A program made the position numbers and the translations under genes. Of a stretch of 64,000 nucleotides of DNA, positions 45,574 through 57,310 are shown piece by piece. The DNA is taken from contig WHUX01000192.1 in NCBI GenBank assembly GCA_015179025.1, forward strand, positions 1 through 64,000, read 5' to 3'. The stretch's first letter is position 1, and each line of letters opens with the position of its first letter. This stretch comes from Terfezia claveryi (taxonomy: Eukaryota > Ascomycota > Pezizomycetes > Pezizales > Pezizaceae). Below the pieces are notes generated by a model that searched no databases, was not told where the DNA came from, and saw only the letters and a program-made list of their open reading frames with translations.

Positions 45574-46713
45574 ATGTCAACCCCCACCCCCACATCTCAC
45601 AAGGTTATAGAGCAGTATAATAATATCGAGGCGCGGATACAGCAAGCTATTGAGTATCTTTCTACTGGAGAAAAACCAAATATTTCTGCGGTGGCATGAG
45701 AATTCTTTGTACCAAGGGAAAGACTCCAGGCCCACTATAATGGAATCCAATCATGAAATGAGTGACCAGCACCCAACAGAAAGCTTACTGAAGCAGAAGA
45801 GCTTGCAGTATACAGACGACTCTCGTTAGAAGCATACCTATCGTCGGGACGGAGGGAATATGCTTATAACCAATATATGCTTATAGCTAGAGAAATTTAT
45901 TACTAGGTAAGAAAGCCTGCGGAAGGACACCATAAATAGTAAACATGCATACAAATAACAGAGAGACATCAGGAAGAGGAGGAGTATGCTCCGGAAGGAC
46001 CCAAAAAATCAGTTATCCTGTGTTGGACATGCTGCCGCCTGCGTTCCATCTCCTGGATCTACATCGGAGGGCCCTCGGGGACTTTTCGGATTGAGGATTT
46101 AACTAATTTGAGAGTATGTAAGCTCCTTATTGGGGTTTTGTGCTACAAACCAGCGTTTAATATAGCGCCAGGTAGTCCCCGGGTTTTCTGCAGCAAACGT
46201 CTGGATAGCTTGTCGCTCATTCTCTGACCATGCTTGTCGTTGCCTCGTTGCGAACATGTAGAGATCCATGAGAATTAGGCATTTGAGCTTGTCGAGTAAA
46301 TAGTAGTAAGGGTTGTTCCTAGTATGTTACTATAGATTCAACTTGTACGTTAATTTCTTATCGATAAACATCCAAATATGGCAAGGCGCTTCTCTTGTTA
46401 CAAGCATATGTATGGTGACTAAGCCAAAAAAATAGTAACGAAAATATGCTTATTTATATGTGGGACTGCCGACGGTATGCTTGTAACCAATATATTCTTA
46501 TATCTGATATGCTTGTAACGAGAGTCGTCTGTACAAGTATATTGATCGCTTTGATAAGATGGGACTTTCTGCTCGCCTTCCTATGATTGTTGAGTGCGCA
46601 AATTCTATTTTAAGATGGAATCATACTAGTGACAATGATCCACCACCAGTAGTAGGGGAACATTAGATCCAGCATATTTTAAAGTGATATCCAGAGCATC
46701 AGCAAAAATAAAT
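45574..46713 (+). pseudogene. Pogo-type transposase fossil, split by a MITE
   Basis: It starts at ATG 45574 (MSTPTPTSHKVIEQ) with a psq-type helix-turn-helix (IQQAIEYL...NISAVA). After the MITE it continues YIDRFDKMGLSARLPMI then CANSILRWNH (46538 to about 46630), the CENP-B/Tc5 DNA-binding block, to a degraded VGEH*IQHILK*YPEH segment. In-frame stops occur at about 45698, 45754 and 46664. The DDE catalytic part is missing. Removing the MITE with one TA restores the frame across its site, which supports the boundaries given. Confidence 0.82.
45813..46531. mobile_element. 719-bp pogo-type MITE inside the pogo fossil
   Basis: Terminal inverted repeats begin CAGACGACTCTCGTTA at both ends, flanked by TA (45811-45812 and 46532-46533). 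Subterminal blocks (atgcttataaccaatatatgc and its mirror) are repeated. No coding capacity. Related fragments lie at 9336-9860. Confidence 0.85.
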
Positions 46714-47003
46714 GTGCGTCAGGACGTACCACCAAGCGGCCGGACGCGAGTTTGCGTCCTGTGCGTGCTATGCGTCCGGACATCCCCATTTTGTCGTGAC
46801 ACAATCTGGACGTCACTAGCGCCCCCGCTGCGTCGCAACAAAATCCTGCCGCGATTAGTCACTGCAATGCGGTTTCTTGCCAGTATTCCGTCAGCAATCT
46901 GACTTAGTCTATGTTACTTCCTAGATGTCACGTATGTGATTTACAACATCAAACCCTTTGACTATGATACATTCTATTCAACTTCTTTTACTGTTCTGCT
47001 AGC

Positions 47004-47005
<2 letters not shown>
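46714..47005. other. Short GC-richer stretch, nothing recognised
   Basis: CpG-containing ggacg/cgtcc motifs recur at 46720-46830, but no gene or element could be assigned. Confidence 0.3.
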
Positions 47006-47034
<29 letters not shown>

Positions 47035-48290
47035 TAATTTTTTTAATACTTGGTACTCCTATGCTGCCCCGTTAGGGGGGCTATGAGGAGCCACACGGAA
47101 ACCCGGTGGATTCAAGGGAGAGGCAAGTTAATCTGCCAACCCCACGCAAACTAAAACTAAATACACGGACAGAGACGAGGCCCCATGCTATCATTAACGG
47201 ACTAGCCGATGACTCGGAGGCCTGACTGAGCTCCCCCCCCCAACTTGACAAACTGCAGGACTCCCGGAAAAGAGAACTAAAAAGACTAACTTGTGGACTG
47301 AAACAAAGGGGACTCGTAAATAATCTCCAAATACCGTGTAGAGAGAGATGAACTAAATTCGACTAACTTGTGGACTGAAATAAGGGGACTCGTAAATGAC
47401 TCCAGCCTGCTGTGCCAGTTCCGGCGGCCTTTACTCCTCTCTTCCGGCATAGGAATTACTCCGCAGCCGGCTAGCCACCGGGGGGGCGGCTTCCTAAGAA
47501 GGATCGCACCGCCCACTCCCAGTGCCGTTTAAGTGAACTCGCGGAATAGTAACCCCAAGAAGGCCTCCGTGGCCTCATATGTCTCTTCACCCTCCTTTCT
47601 CCATTCCGGTCTGTCGAGCTCTTCCCAACTGCTCTTTTCCCCCAACAGGACTCTCCGATGCTGGTCGAAGCGTGGGCATTTAAAGACGATGTGCTCTCCT
47701 GTCTCAGTAGGGTGTCCGCATGCGCACTATACTAATTCCGCTTTGCCGATATGGTGGAGCCAGCTCTTCTGTGGACCTCTGTTCGTCCGCATCCATGTAA
47801 GGCTGAGAGGGCATGTCGGTTCTCGCTTCTTTGCGGGTGGCTTTGGAAGATGCGCAGAGACCTCCTTCTGTTATCGTTTGTCTGTGGCCGGTGACCTCTC
47901 CTAAGTGAGATTAAAGGCAAGCGATCCGGTCTACTTCCTCATTCCCTGGGATTCCAAGATGGCCCCTGACCCATGCCAGCTGGAGATCTCTATGTGGGTT
48001 GGAGGCTAGTTGAGCCTAGATTTCCTTTTCGATGCCCGAGTGGGGAGGGGACCCTGTGCTCATATTGTGTACTGCTTGGATTGCCGCTTGTAAGTCTGAG
48101 AGGATAGTTAGTATAGCTGTATCCTCTAGACTCAAGGCTAGTTGTATTATAAAGAGTTCACCAGCTGCTACTATAGTATGGCTTCCCAGGAAGCTGTCAT
48201 AGTCCCCCTGGAAATTTTCTGTCTGGTCTTTACTATAAACTCTACAAGCTGCTACTTCTTGTGATTCTGTATTATCTATGTAATAAGCTC
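47006..48290 (-). mobile_element. 3' part of a Tad1-like LINE (RNase H, zinc knuckle, 3' UTR)
   Basis: Read on the minus strand: RNase H-like sequence (about 48250-47930, AAGELFIIQLAL, ILSDLQAAIQAV, LAWVRGHLGIPGNEEVD), a C-terminal knuckle (ETGEHIVFKCPRFDQHRR, about 47710-47650), LGEKSSWEELDRPEWRKEGEE, then a 3' UTR with the family tail and a T/A-rich end at 47006-47042. RNase H with a C-terminal CCHC-like knuckle is typical of Tad1/I-group LINEs. At least two in-frame stops occur, and the RT part is absent, so it is a dead fragment. Confidence 0.78.
47285..47397. repeat. Local direct duplication in the LINE 3' region
   Basis: gactaacttgtggactgaaa..aggggactcgtaaat occurs at about 47285-47322 and again at about 47361-47397. 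It is a tandem-type duplication with a period near 76 bp. Confidence 0.75.
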
Positions 48291-48863
48291 TCTAACCCTT
48301 CTTTAGAATAGAGTTGATTTCTACTATGTAGGAGCGTATTTGTTTAAAAAGCTTAAATGTATAAGCAAAAGTTTTTCAATAAATTAGAGGAAAGTCTATA
48401 ATATCTTCTCTATTGTTCTATAATAACTTATCTATATCTATGTTATTTAAAAAAAAAGTTTTTAAAATAGTTGTTTTGATATAGTATAAGTTATTTATAT
48501 AATACTAAAAAGTATGTATTTAATAAATATATCTTTACTTACTAGTTACTTGTTTTAACTACTTTAGCTATCAAAGAATACTTTATAATTTTTAATCTAT
48601 CTTATAATTAGAGATCTATCTTAGAGTTTAATAGCTAAAACTAAAATATCTTATTATAATTCTTTATAGAGCTTAATATTTAGGTTAATATATTAGTTAA
48701 AAAAGTTCTTATTATAACTTTTATAACTTTACTCTCTATATTAGAATACTTTATATATATTTAGTATAAAGGTAGTAAAAACTAATCTTGGTAGGGTATA
48801 AATTATAAACTAGTTCAAGTATTACCTATATCATAGGTAATAAGAAATATATATTAAGGTAAT
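48291..48863. other. Extremely AT-rich stretch
   Basis: Almost only A and T with many TA steps and no open frame. It looks like RIP-degraded repeat sequence joining the LINE fragment and gypsy C. Confidence 0.5.
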
Positions 48864-49568
48864 CTTAACAAGGGCTTCAGGAGACAAAGTGACTAAGAGG
48901 TATATTTGAATAGTAGGTAAGGAGATTACATATGTAGGAATACTATATATATGATAGAGGGAAGCTAGGACAGAGTAAAAGTAAGAGGTATGAGATATAT
49001 AGAAGTGGTTACTATATATATTAAAAGGAGGTAGCTATGCTGCAGAATTGTTTATAAAGGTAAGACATTGTAACAGCATAAGTCATTGGCTATGGCTATA
49101 ACTAAAGACTTGACTACAAGGAGTGCATGAAGATAGAACTATAACTATAGATTGAAGTATTAAGATAAAAGGCAGAGTCTATATTACCAATGTTATAATA
49201 CAAGACATTGCGTGAAGAACAAGAACAAGAAATAACAACTATAGCTTCCTATATATATGATTGCCATAGCCAAAAAAGTGGCGCCTAACTAACTTGATAT
49301 TACTTACGATTACAGGTGATACTCCGTGATCCACTTCTCTAATCTCTTCTAGTATTAAAATACTTGCCTGGCAGTACCAACTCAGCTGAAAAGGCCTACT
49401 ATTAGCTGATACTCGAACAAGTTTGTTCGAGTGTCAAATACTATGCTAATACTCGAACAAGCCTATTTGGGTATCAAATACCTCGCAAGTAAATTCAAAT
49501 ACTGCACTGACACTTGAACAAGCCTATTTGGGTGTTAAATACCTTGCAAGTAAATTAACACCATGACA
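48864..49568 (-). repeat. Gypsy C 3' LTR, AT-degraded
   Basis: It aligns in order with the B LTR, with G-to-A and C-to-T changes: aacaagggctt..ggagacaaagtgactaagaggta versus aacgtggcctctgggaacaaggcgaccaaggggta. It ends atgaca before gtatcccctcctt, the polypurine equivalent. Near 49400-49560 a segment with the core gaacaagcctatttgggt is repeated about three times. Confidence 0.75.
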
Positions 49569-52500
49569 GTATCCCCTCCTTATGGCCGAAGTCCCTTGAG
49601 GCTTATTCTTTGTCTTCCGGCAATAGTCCTGGTTTGCTCAGATATCATCTGTGGAAATCATCAATGGCTTTAAGTTTGTTAATGTTTGTTGCCGGTTCCC
49701 AGTCTGGTCTTTCAAACCCTACCCATTTCACTAAGTACTCTAACTTCTTCCTCCAAAGACGAGAATCTAAAATTTCTTCCATATACTACTCTTCCTCATT
49801 ATCAACTATCACTGATGGAGGTGGTGGATTGTATTACTTAGGTAAGGGATTATTACTTATTGGGTTGAGAAGTGAAACATGCTGGACTCGATAATAATAT
49901 ACACTAGCAGGGAAGTCAAGTTCATAGGCATAGGGGGATATGACCTTTATGATCTTGCAGGGGCCAATCCATTTATGGTCGAGCTTTCTACTTGGCCATT
50001 ATGTTGGAATGTGCTAGCTATTAAACCAAACTAGATCTCTCTTCTTAAATACTAGAACATTATCTCGTCCTTTGTCTGCTTGCTCCTGTTGCCATACCAG
50101 TGTCCTAGCTATCTCATTTTGTAAGTGTTTCATTATTTCCTTGATCTTTCTAGACATCTCTATAGTACTCTGCTCATTAGATTGTATAGGCTTTTTCTCA
50201 AAATCGAATTGCTACAGTAGGTTATAGCCATAATTTATAAAGAAGGGAGATAACTCAGTCATTTCAGAAGCTTAATTATTAGCTACAAACTCATTGAGAT
50301 ACAACCAGTTTTCCCAGTTATCCTACAAATAATTAACATAAACTCATAAATATTGTTCTAGAGTGGCATTGACTTGTTTAGTCTGGCTGTTAGTTTGAGG
50401 GTAAAATAGTATGGACAGGAGGGATTGAATCTTAAGGACTTGACAGAGAGCTTTCCAAAAATGAGAGATGAATTGAGACTCATAGTCTAATACAATTGTT
50501 CTAGGAAGACTATGGAGGTGGAAGATATACTGAGTATATAGGTCTATTAATTGCTCTGCAGTAGTAGTATTACAACAGGGAATGAAGTGCTGCATTTTAG
50601 TTAGTTGACATACTACTACCAAAATTGCATTGTATCCATTTAAATAAGGTAGCCCAATAATAAAATGCATGGAGATGTCTTACCAAGCACCTTGAGGAAT
50701 TGTGAGTGGTCAAAGAATGCTATATGGAGTGTATCGTGTCATTCACATATGTTGGCAAGAGTGATAGTTGCCACTTGCATATATACTGATCAATATCCTT
50801 ATATATTTTTGGCCAGTAATATTGTCACAAGATAAGCTCAAGTATTTTGGATCTCCCTAGGTACCCCACTGCTGGAATATTGTGATGGTCCTAAATTAGA
50901 TATAACTTTAGAAGCATATAATTTGGTACATATATCTGCCTATGATATTTTAGCTTTCTATTATCCTCTTCACATTCGGCTAGTGAGATATCCTTAGATT
51001 GCTTCTCTCCTTGTTGCAGCTTATCTAATATCTTCCTTAGCAGTGGATTAACTTCAAAACCCCTATTAAACAAGTCCTCTAATCCTAGCTCTTCTACTGA
51101 CACATTGATAGGTAAATTGTGAGGTTTGAGAATGACTTAAATTTGAAACTTTATACATTTATTCCCTTTGTTTAGAAGGTCTTCTGACCTTCTTGTTAAT
51201 GCATCTGGTTTTCCCCCTACTTTACCTGGGTGGTCAACTATTTTGAAGTTAAAGTAGGAGAGAAATTCTGACCATTATGCTTGATGGCAGTTGAAGAGAT
51301 TTATTGACATAAAGTATTCTAAATTTTTGTGGTGTGAGAGTACTTTAATTGGATGGGGAGTGGATTCCAATTTAGCTTACCATTCTACAAAGCATTGAAT
51401 AATAGCTATTAATTCCTTATCATAAATCTCATAGTTGCATTCAGTTGGTGAGTACTTCTTAAAGAAGTAAGCAACAGGATGAAGTATGCTATTATCGTCA
51501 TATTAAGAAAGGATTCTAGCAGAAACATAATCCGATATATTTGTTTCTACTATAATTTTACAGTCGGGATCAAAATGCTAGAGAATGCAAGCGGAAGTAA
51601 ATACTGTTTTAAAGTTTTAGAATACCTTCTGGTATTCTTTATTCCAATACCAGATTGGATTTTTCTTAGTTAGTTTCATGATAGGAGCTACAATCTTGGA
51701 GAAGTCTTTGATAAACTAGCAATAAAAATTTGCAAATCCTAGAAAAGTACGAGTATCATGTAGGTTAATTGGGGATTTCTAGTCCATTACTGTCTTAACT
51801 TTCACTGGATCCATTTGTATCTCTTCTGCTAGGATAATTATACTTAGATAGTGGACGGTTGTCTTATAAAATTAGCACTTCTTGAACTTTAAATAGAGGC
51901 TGGCTTTTTAGAGAGCTTACAATACCTTTGGAACATGTACATTAGGGTAGAAAAAGTTTTGCAATTTAGCATCTGGTACTTACTAAGAAGAAGTTTTGCA
52001 AAATATAGCTTCCTGAGCTATTTTATACAAAAATTTACTCATTAAGCTCTTGAAGCATTAAATAACCTTTATGAAGCTTCTATGAAGCTAACAGAAAGTA
52101 AAGATTTTTTCTTCCTGATGTGTTTGGTGTTCTTCGAGGGTATCACTATATATTAAAATATTATCAAGATAAGCCATACAGAAATTGTCAAGGAAAGGAT
52201 GGAGAATATTATTAATAAAATGTTGGAAACTGGCAGGAGCATTTATGAGGCCAAAAGGCATAACTAAGCTCTCATATAAGCCGTAATGAGTTTGGAACAC
52301 TGTTTTCTATTCCTTTCCTTCCACCATTCGGATGAGGTTATAGGCACTTCTAATATCAAGAGCCGTATAGTATTATGCCTTGGAAAGTTTAGTCAAAGTT
52401 TTTCATATAAGGGGTAGTAGGTATCAGTTCTTGATAGTACCATTATTAAGACCACAATAATCCACACAAAGATGCAAAGACCCATCCTTTTTCTTAACAA

Positions 52501-52830
52501 ACAAGATGAGTACACCTGCAGGAGATAAAGAGACACAAATGAATTCTTTAGACAGGTCTTCTTCCAGCCATACTTTTAAGAGCCTCTAACTTTGGTTTTG
52601 ATAGGGAGTATAAAGGTCCGAAAGGGGGAGTAAATCCTTCTTTAAGAGGAATTTTATGATCGTGAAGTCGATGAAGGGGGAGGATTTCAACAACAGCCTT
52701 CTTAAATAATAGAAGAAATTTGTGGTATTCAGAAGGCACTAGTTCCTTGATCTTATTTTCCTCCATCTTAGGTTGTTGTTCAGGATCTTTTAAAGTCATA
52801 TTAAGTTTGTAGATAGTTGTTCGGAAGACT
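49569..52830 (-). pseudogene. Gypsy C pol, heavily degraded (first block)
   Basis: Minus-strand remnants in order from high to low coordinate: linker and RT start (52822-52548, SEYHKFLLLFKKAVVEILPLHRLHDHKIPL), RT around YLDNIL (52300-52088), RNase H traces (about 51560-51250), a linker/zinc region (51103-50891), integrase (50670-50344, MHFIIGLPYLNGYNAILVVV and DYESQFISHFW) and a chromodomain (about 49790-49620, YLVKWVGFERPDWEPA). Many stops and frameshifts with an AT bias. The upstream part continues beyond gypsy B at 59138. Confidence 0.85.
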
Positions 52831-52835
52831 GTTTC

Positions 52836-53393
52836 TGTAACGTGGGCTCTGGGAACAAGGGGACCAAGGGGTACGCCGGGGAGAAGGCAGAGGCTAGGGC
52901 AAGACACACGTAGGAACACTACGTGTGTGACTAGGGGAAGGCTGGGACGGGGGGCAAGGGCAAGAGGCAAGAGGGGCAGAGGGCAAGGGACACGAGACAC
53001 GCGGAAGCAGTTGCCGCGTGTGTCAAGGGAGGCAGCTGGGCTACAAACACAAGGCGAGGCAAGGCAAGGACAGGAGGTTCGCGGGGTGGGCAGCAGGACT
53101 GCAGAGTCGAGGCGAGACAAGGAGGTGCACAAGGGAGATGCACCAGCGTGGAGAGAAGCAAGGCCCTGTATTGGATATACAAGACGTTGGATGGGGATCC
53201 AACGAGAGGGCGGAGAGAGCAAGCTATATATACAGGATTCCTTCCTGGCTGGCCAAGGCCACCGGAAGGAATAAGGTTCCCGAGACCCCTTATCTCGGGA
53301 ACAGAGATAACAACGATATCAATCAACAATAACGAGAGTCGGACGGAATCCCGTCTGACTCTCAAACCCGGCTAGGAAAGGACGGTTGTGACA
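52836..53393 (-). repeat. Gypsy B 3' LTR
   Basis: In minus sense it begins TGTCACAACCGTCC and ends CGTTACA. It is longer than the A LTR owing to extra segments near both ends. Confidence 0.93.
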
Positions 53394-53587
53394 CTATCCC
53401 CCCTTTAGGCTCGGAGCCCCAGCGACGAAAGACAAGGCGAAAGGCAAGACAAAAACAAATAAACAAAACAGGCGACTAAAACCAATAACCCATAACACAA
53501 CCCCAACGCTGGAAGTACGTACCAACAATAATCCCAATAACAACGACAATAACAACACTAATAACCAATTCCAGGACGAAAAGAATA

Positions 53588-56500
53588 TCATTGGGCGGGG
53601 TGAGGCTTCCGGGGGTAACGCTGGTGGAACAGGGTGACCAAGTCCTGTGCGTTTTCCAGGTCCTCCGCTGGTTGCCAGGTCGTCTCCTCATCTCCCAGCC
53701 ATTTGACCTTATATTACAGGTGCCCATACCTTCTTCGGGAGTCCAGCACTTCCTCTACCTCCCATTCCTCCTCACCTTCGATAACCACGGGGGGAGGTGG
53801 AGGGTGTTTCTGGCCGGGGAGAGGGTCGCTAGCGGCAGGCTCGATCTCGGAGACATGGACGACTGGATATCGTTTGATGTCTTTGGGGAACCTTAGGCGG
53901 TAGGCATGAGTGCCCACAGCGGCCAACACCTCAAATGGACCCAGGAACTTGTGGTCGAGCTTGCGGGAGGGCCGTTCTGTTCGGAAGTGCCGGCTGGAGA
54001 GCCACACCTTGTCGCCTGGCTGATATTTGGGGGCTGGCAACCGTGAGCCGTTGGCATATTCGGCTTGCCTGGCTTGCGCATACCTCAGCTCTGCCTTCAG
54101 GGTCGAGTGGAGCTCAGCGATTCCGGCTGCGAATTCCTTGGCTGGGGGTTGGGCTTTCTGCAGGGGAGCTAGAATGTCCACGAATCGGGGGTGCCAACCG
54201 TAATTGGCCAGGAAAGGAGAGGTTTTGGAGGATTCCGAGAACTGGTTGTTCGCGGCGAATTCGCAGGTGGCCAGCAGCGAAACCCAGTTATCCTGCTGGT
54301 AGTTGACAAAGGCCCGCAGATATTGCTCCATAATGGCGTTCATCCTCTCTGATTGGCCGTCCGTCTGGGGGTGATATGCCGTTGACAGCCGAACTTTAAT
54401 CCCCAGAAGTTCGCAGAAGGCTTGCCAGAATTCTGAGGTAAACTGGGGGCCACGGTCGGATACGATCGATTCAGGGAGGCCATGGTATCGGAATACATTA
54501 TTGAGGTAGAGATTGGCTAACTCTGGGGCAGAGCAGGTATCCCGGCAAGGTATAACGTGCCTCATTTTTGTCAACCGATCTACCACCATCAAGATGGCGT
54601 TGAATCCCGAGTCTTCTGGCAATCCCGTCACGAAATCCATAGTCAGATGCAGCCACGGCCGATCCGGGATATCCAGGGGCTACAGAGTGCCATATGGGGC
54701 ATGGCGGACAGGCTTAGCACGCTTGCAAACATGGCAGTTCCGTACGTACCGCTCCACTTCCTTCCGCTGGTCAATCCACGTGTATTCCCTGGCCAGAAGC
54801 TCTAACGTTTTGGCCACTCCAGGGTGACCTGCAACCAGGCTGTCATGGTGTTCCTTGATCAATCGAAGGCGCAGCTCTCCTTCCGGCACATACAGCCGTT
54901 CGAGGTGGTAGAGGAAGCCTTCCTGGACGGTACACTCGGCTAGTGAGATCTTGGGGTGGTGGCGCTGGCCAGAATCCACTGCGGTGATAATTTCCTTGGC
55001 CAGGGGGTCGTCCTTGTATGCCTGTCTCACTAGTTGTCGGAGGTCAGCCTCAGCCTCAGCTTCCGCAATGGTATTGGCCGCCAGGTCGAGATTTTCGGGT
55101 TTCAGTACCACCTGATTCTGGTACTTCAGCCTTTCATCCCCCCCTTTAGGGAGATCTCCTGATCTCCTGGTAAGTGCGTCTGGTTTCCCACCAGCCTTTC
55201 CAGGCCGATACTTGATCTTGAAGTTGAATTGAGATAAGAACTCCGACCACCTAGCCTGCCGTCGGTTCAGCAGCTTAGTGGTGGTGAAGTACTCAAGATT
55301 CTTATGATCGGATAGCACCTCAATGATCCCCTTGGCTGACTCCAGGTGTGGCCTCCACTCCTCGAATGCTCGCACAATGGCCATTAACTCCTTATCATAG
55401 ATTTCATAATTACACTCTGCCGAAGAGTGCTTTTTTGAGAAGTATGCCACTGGGTGGAGGATGCCGTTCACATGCTGGGACAGGATTCCGGCGGACACAT
55501 AGTCGGAGGCATCTGTTTCTACGATACACTCACTGTCGGGGTCGAAGTGGGCCAGGATCGGGGCTGAGCAGAAGGCTTCCTTGAGTTTCTCGAAGGCAGA
55601 TTGGGCTTCTAGACCCCACTGGAAGCGTTGGCCCTTTTCCATGCCCTTGGTCTTGGTTAATGCTGTCAGTGGTGCCACGATCTTCGAATATCCCAGAATG
55701 AACCGGCGATAGAAGTTAGCAAAACCCAGGAAGGCCTGTACATCCTTGAGGTTGGCTGGAGTTTCCCACCCCTGGATCGCAGCAACCTTCGCAGAGTCCA
55801 TCTGGATGCCCTCCGTGGTGATAATTAGCCCCAGATACTTGACCTTCTGCACATGGAACTCGCATTTTTCCGGCTTCAGATATAACCCAGCTCCCTCCAG
55901 CTTCTCCAGCACTTGTCGGACGTGGATCTTGTGTTCTGCTAGGGTATCCAAGTAAATGAGGATATCGTCCAGGTAGGCGGTGCAGAATACGTCCAGAAAG
56001 TCCCGCAGAGTATCATTGATAAAGTGCTGAAAAGAGGCGGGGGCGTTGGTTAAGCCGAAAGGCATCATATTATACTCAAAATGGCCATATCGCATCCGGA
56101 AGGCAGTTTTCCACTCCTCCCCCTCGGCGATCCGTACCAGGTTGTAAGCCCCTCTTAAATCCAGTTTGGTGAACCATTTGGCCTTGGAGAGCTTGGCTAA
56201 TGTCTCCTGGATTAGGGGTAGGGGGTACCTGTTTTTGACCGTTATCTCATTTAGGCCCCGGTAATCGACACACAACCGGAGAGAGCCGTCCGATTTCTTC
56301 ACGAAAAGCACTGGGGCACCCGCTGGTGAAGAGCTATGGCGAATGAAGCTCTTGTTGAGGTTTTCCTCCAAGTACTTTTTTAGGGCTTCCAGCTCTACCC
56401 GGGACATTCCATAGAGGGGTCCATAAGGGGGGGTCTTACCTTCTACCAGCGGGATTGTGTGATCGTATGGTCGGTGGGGGGCAAGCTTTTCCGCAGCTTT

Positions 56501-57244
56501 TTCCGAGAACAGGTCAATGAATTCATGATATTCATCTGGAACCATGGATTTCCACTCCTCCTTGGATCTCGTCTTGTTGATCTCTAGGTTTACCTCATGT
56601 ATGGAGAGAGCATGTACCTTCAGCTTGTGCCTCCTAGTAAGGTAAGCGAAAGCCCCTGCTCCGACAAAGCTAAAGTTTAGGGGTTTTGGGGGCGCGAGGG
56701 GGACAGAGGGAACATTAACGTGTGCAGGATGGTGTACCACCTGGGTTGGGTGAATTATTGGAGGCGGCAACGCACACAGCCCAGTAACGGTGGCCTTTGG
56801 GTTTCCACAGTGGCTTTTGCAGTAAGGGCTGTTAAACTGCAGGGTATAAGAGCCAAAGCTGACCGATACATCGTGCATTCTAAGCCATGGGATTCCGAGG
56901 ACAATTGGATACTTGAGCTTTGTAACGAACATAGGGAGGCTTTCGGAGTGGTCCCCAATCTGGGCAGGAGTACAGGCGAGGTCGGTAATGGCTCCAGAAG
57001 AGATAGGTCGGCCGTCAATGACATCAAGGAGGCGGGGGGTCTTGAGCTTAGAGGTGGGTATGGCATGCTTACTGACAAAGGTCTGGTCGATGAAGGCAAT
57101 TCCTGAGGCTCTACAGTCTACAAGGGCAGAAGTGACGAGTGTTTTACCATTGAAAGATATCGTGATAGGTACAACAAAATGCTCACCAAAAAGGCGAGCC
57201 TCGTCAACAGACATAGACAAAGAAGGAACAGAAAAAGCGGACAA
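53588..57244 (-). pseudogene. Gypsy B pol, almost complete
   Basis: An uninterrupted run of 854 codons (57244-54680) covers protease, RT (YLDDIL, about 55950), RNase H (ETDASD, about 55495) and the integrase zinc finger. A stop where copies A and D have Lys (GTLKPLD) ends it at 54680. Integrase resumes (54640, MDFVTGLPEDSGFN, DRGPQFTSEFW), and a second stop near 53715 lies in the chromodomain (YGHL-stop-YKVKW). The protease active site reads DCRASG rather than DCGASG, so the enzyme would be dead even with read-through. The pol frame is -1 to gag. The acidic AEA linker is short here (about 55045-55080). Confidence 0.93.
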
Positions 57245-57265
57245 AGACAGATGACCTGATGCAGG

Positions 57266-57310
57266 TCCCTTGCTAGTGTCAGTGACTAGGCAAGGGACAG
57301 GGCTTTTCCC
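57266..57310 (-). promoter_or_regulatory. Predicted -1 ribosomal frameshift signal, gypsy B gag/pol
   Basis: G GGA AAA heptamer at 57304-57310, a 6-nt spacer, and a 32-nt stem-loop (57266-57297) containing the gag stop at 57286-57288. The pol frame is open in -1 through the overlap. Confidence 0.77.

Noticed and set aside
46980..47040. TA-dinucleotide and T-run as a promoter or microsatellite gene feature
   Set aside because: It is the 3' A-rich tail of the minus-strand LINE plus a simple (TA)n repeat.
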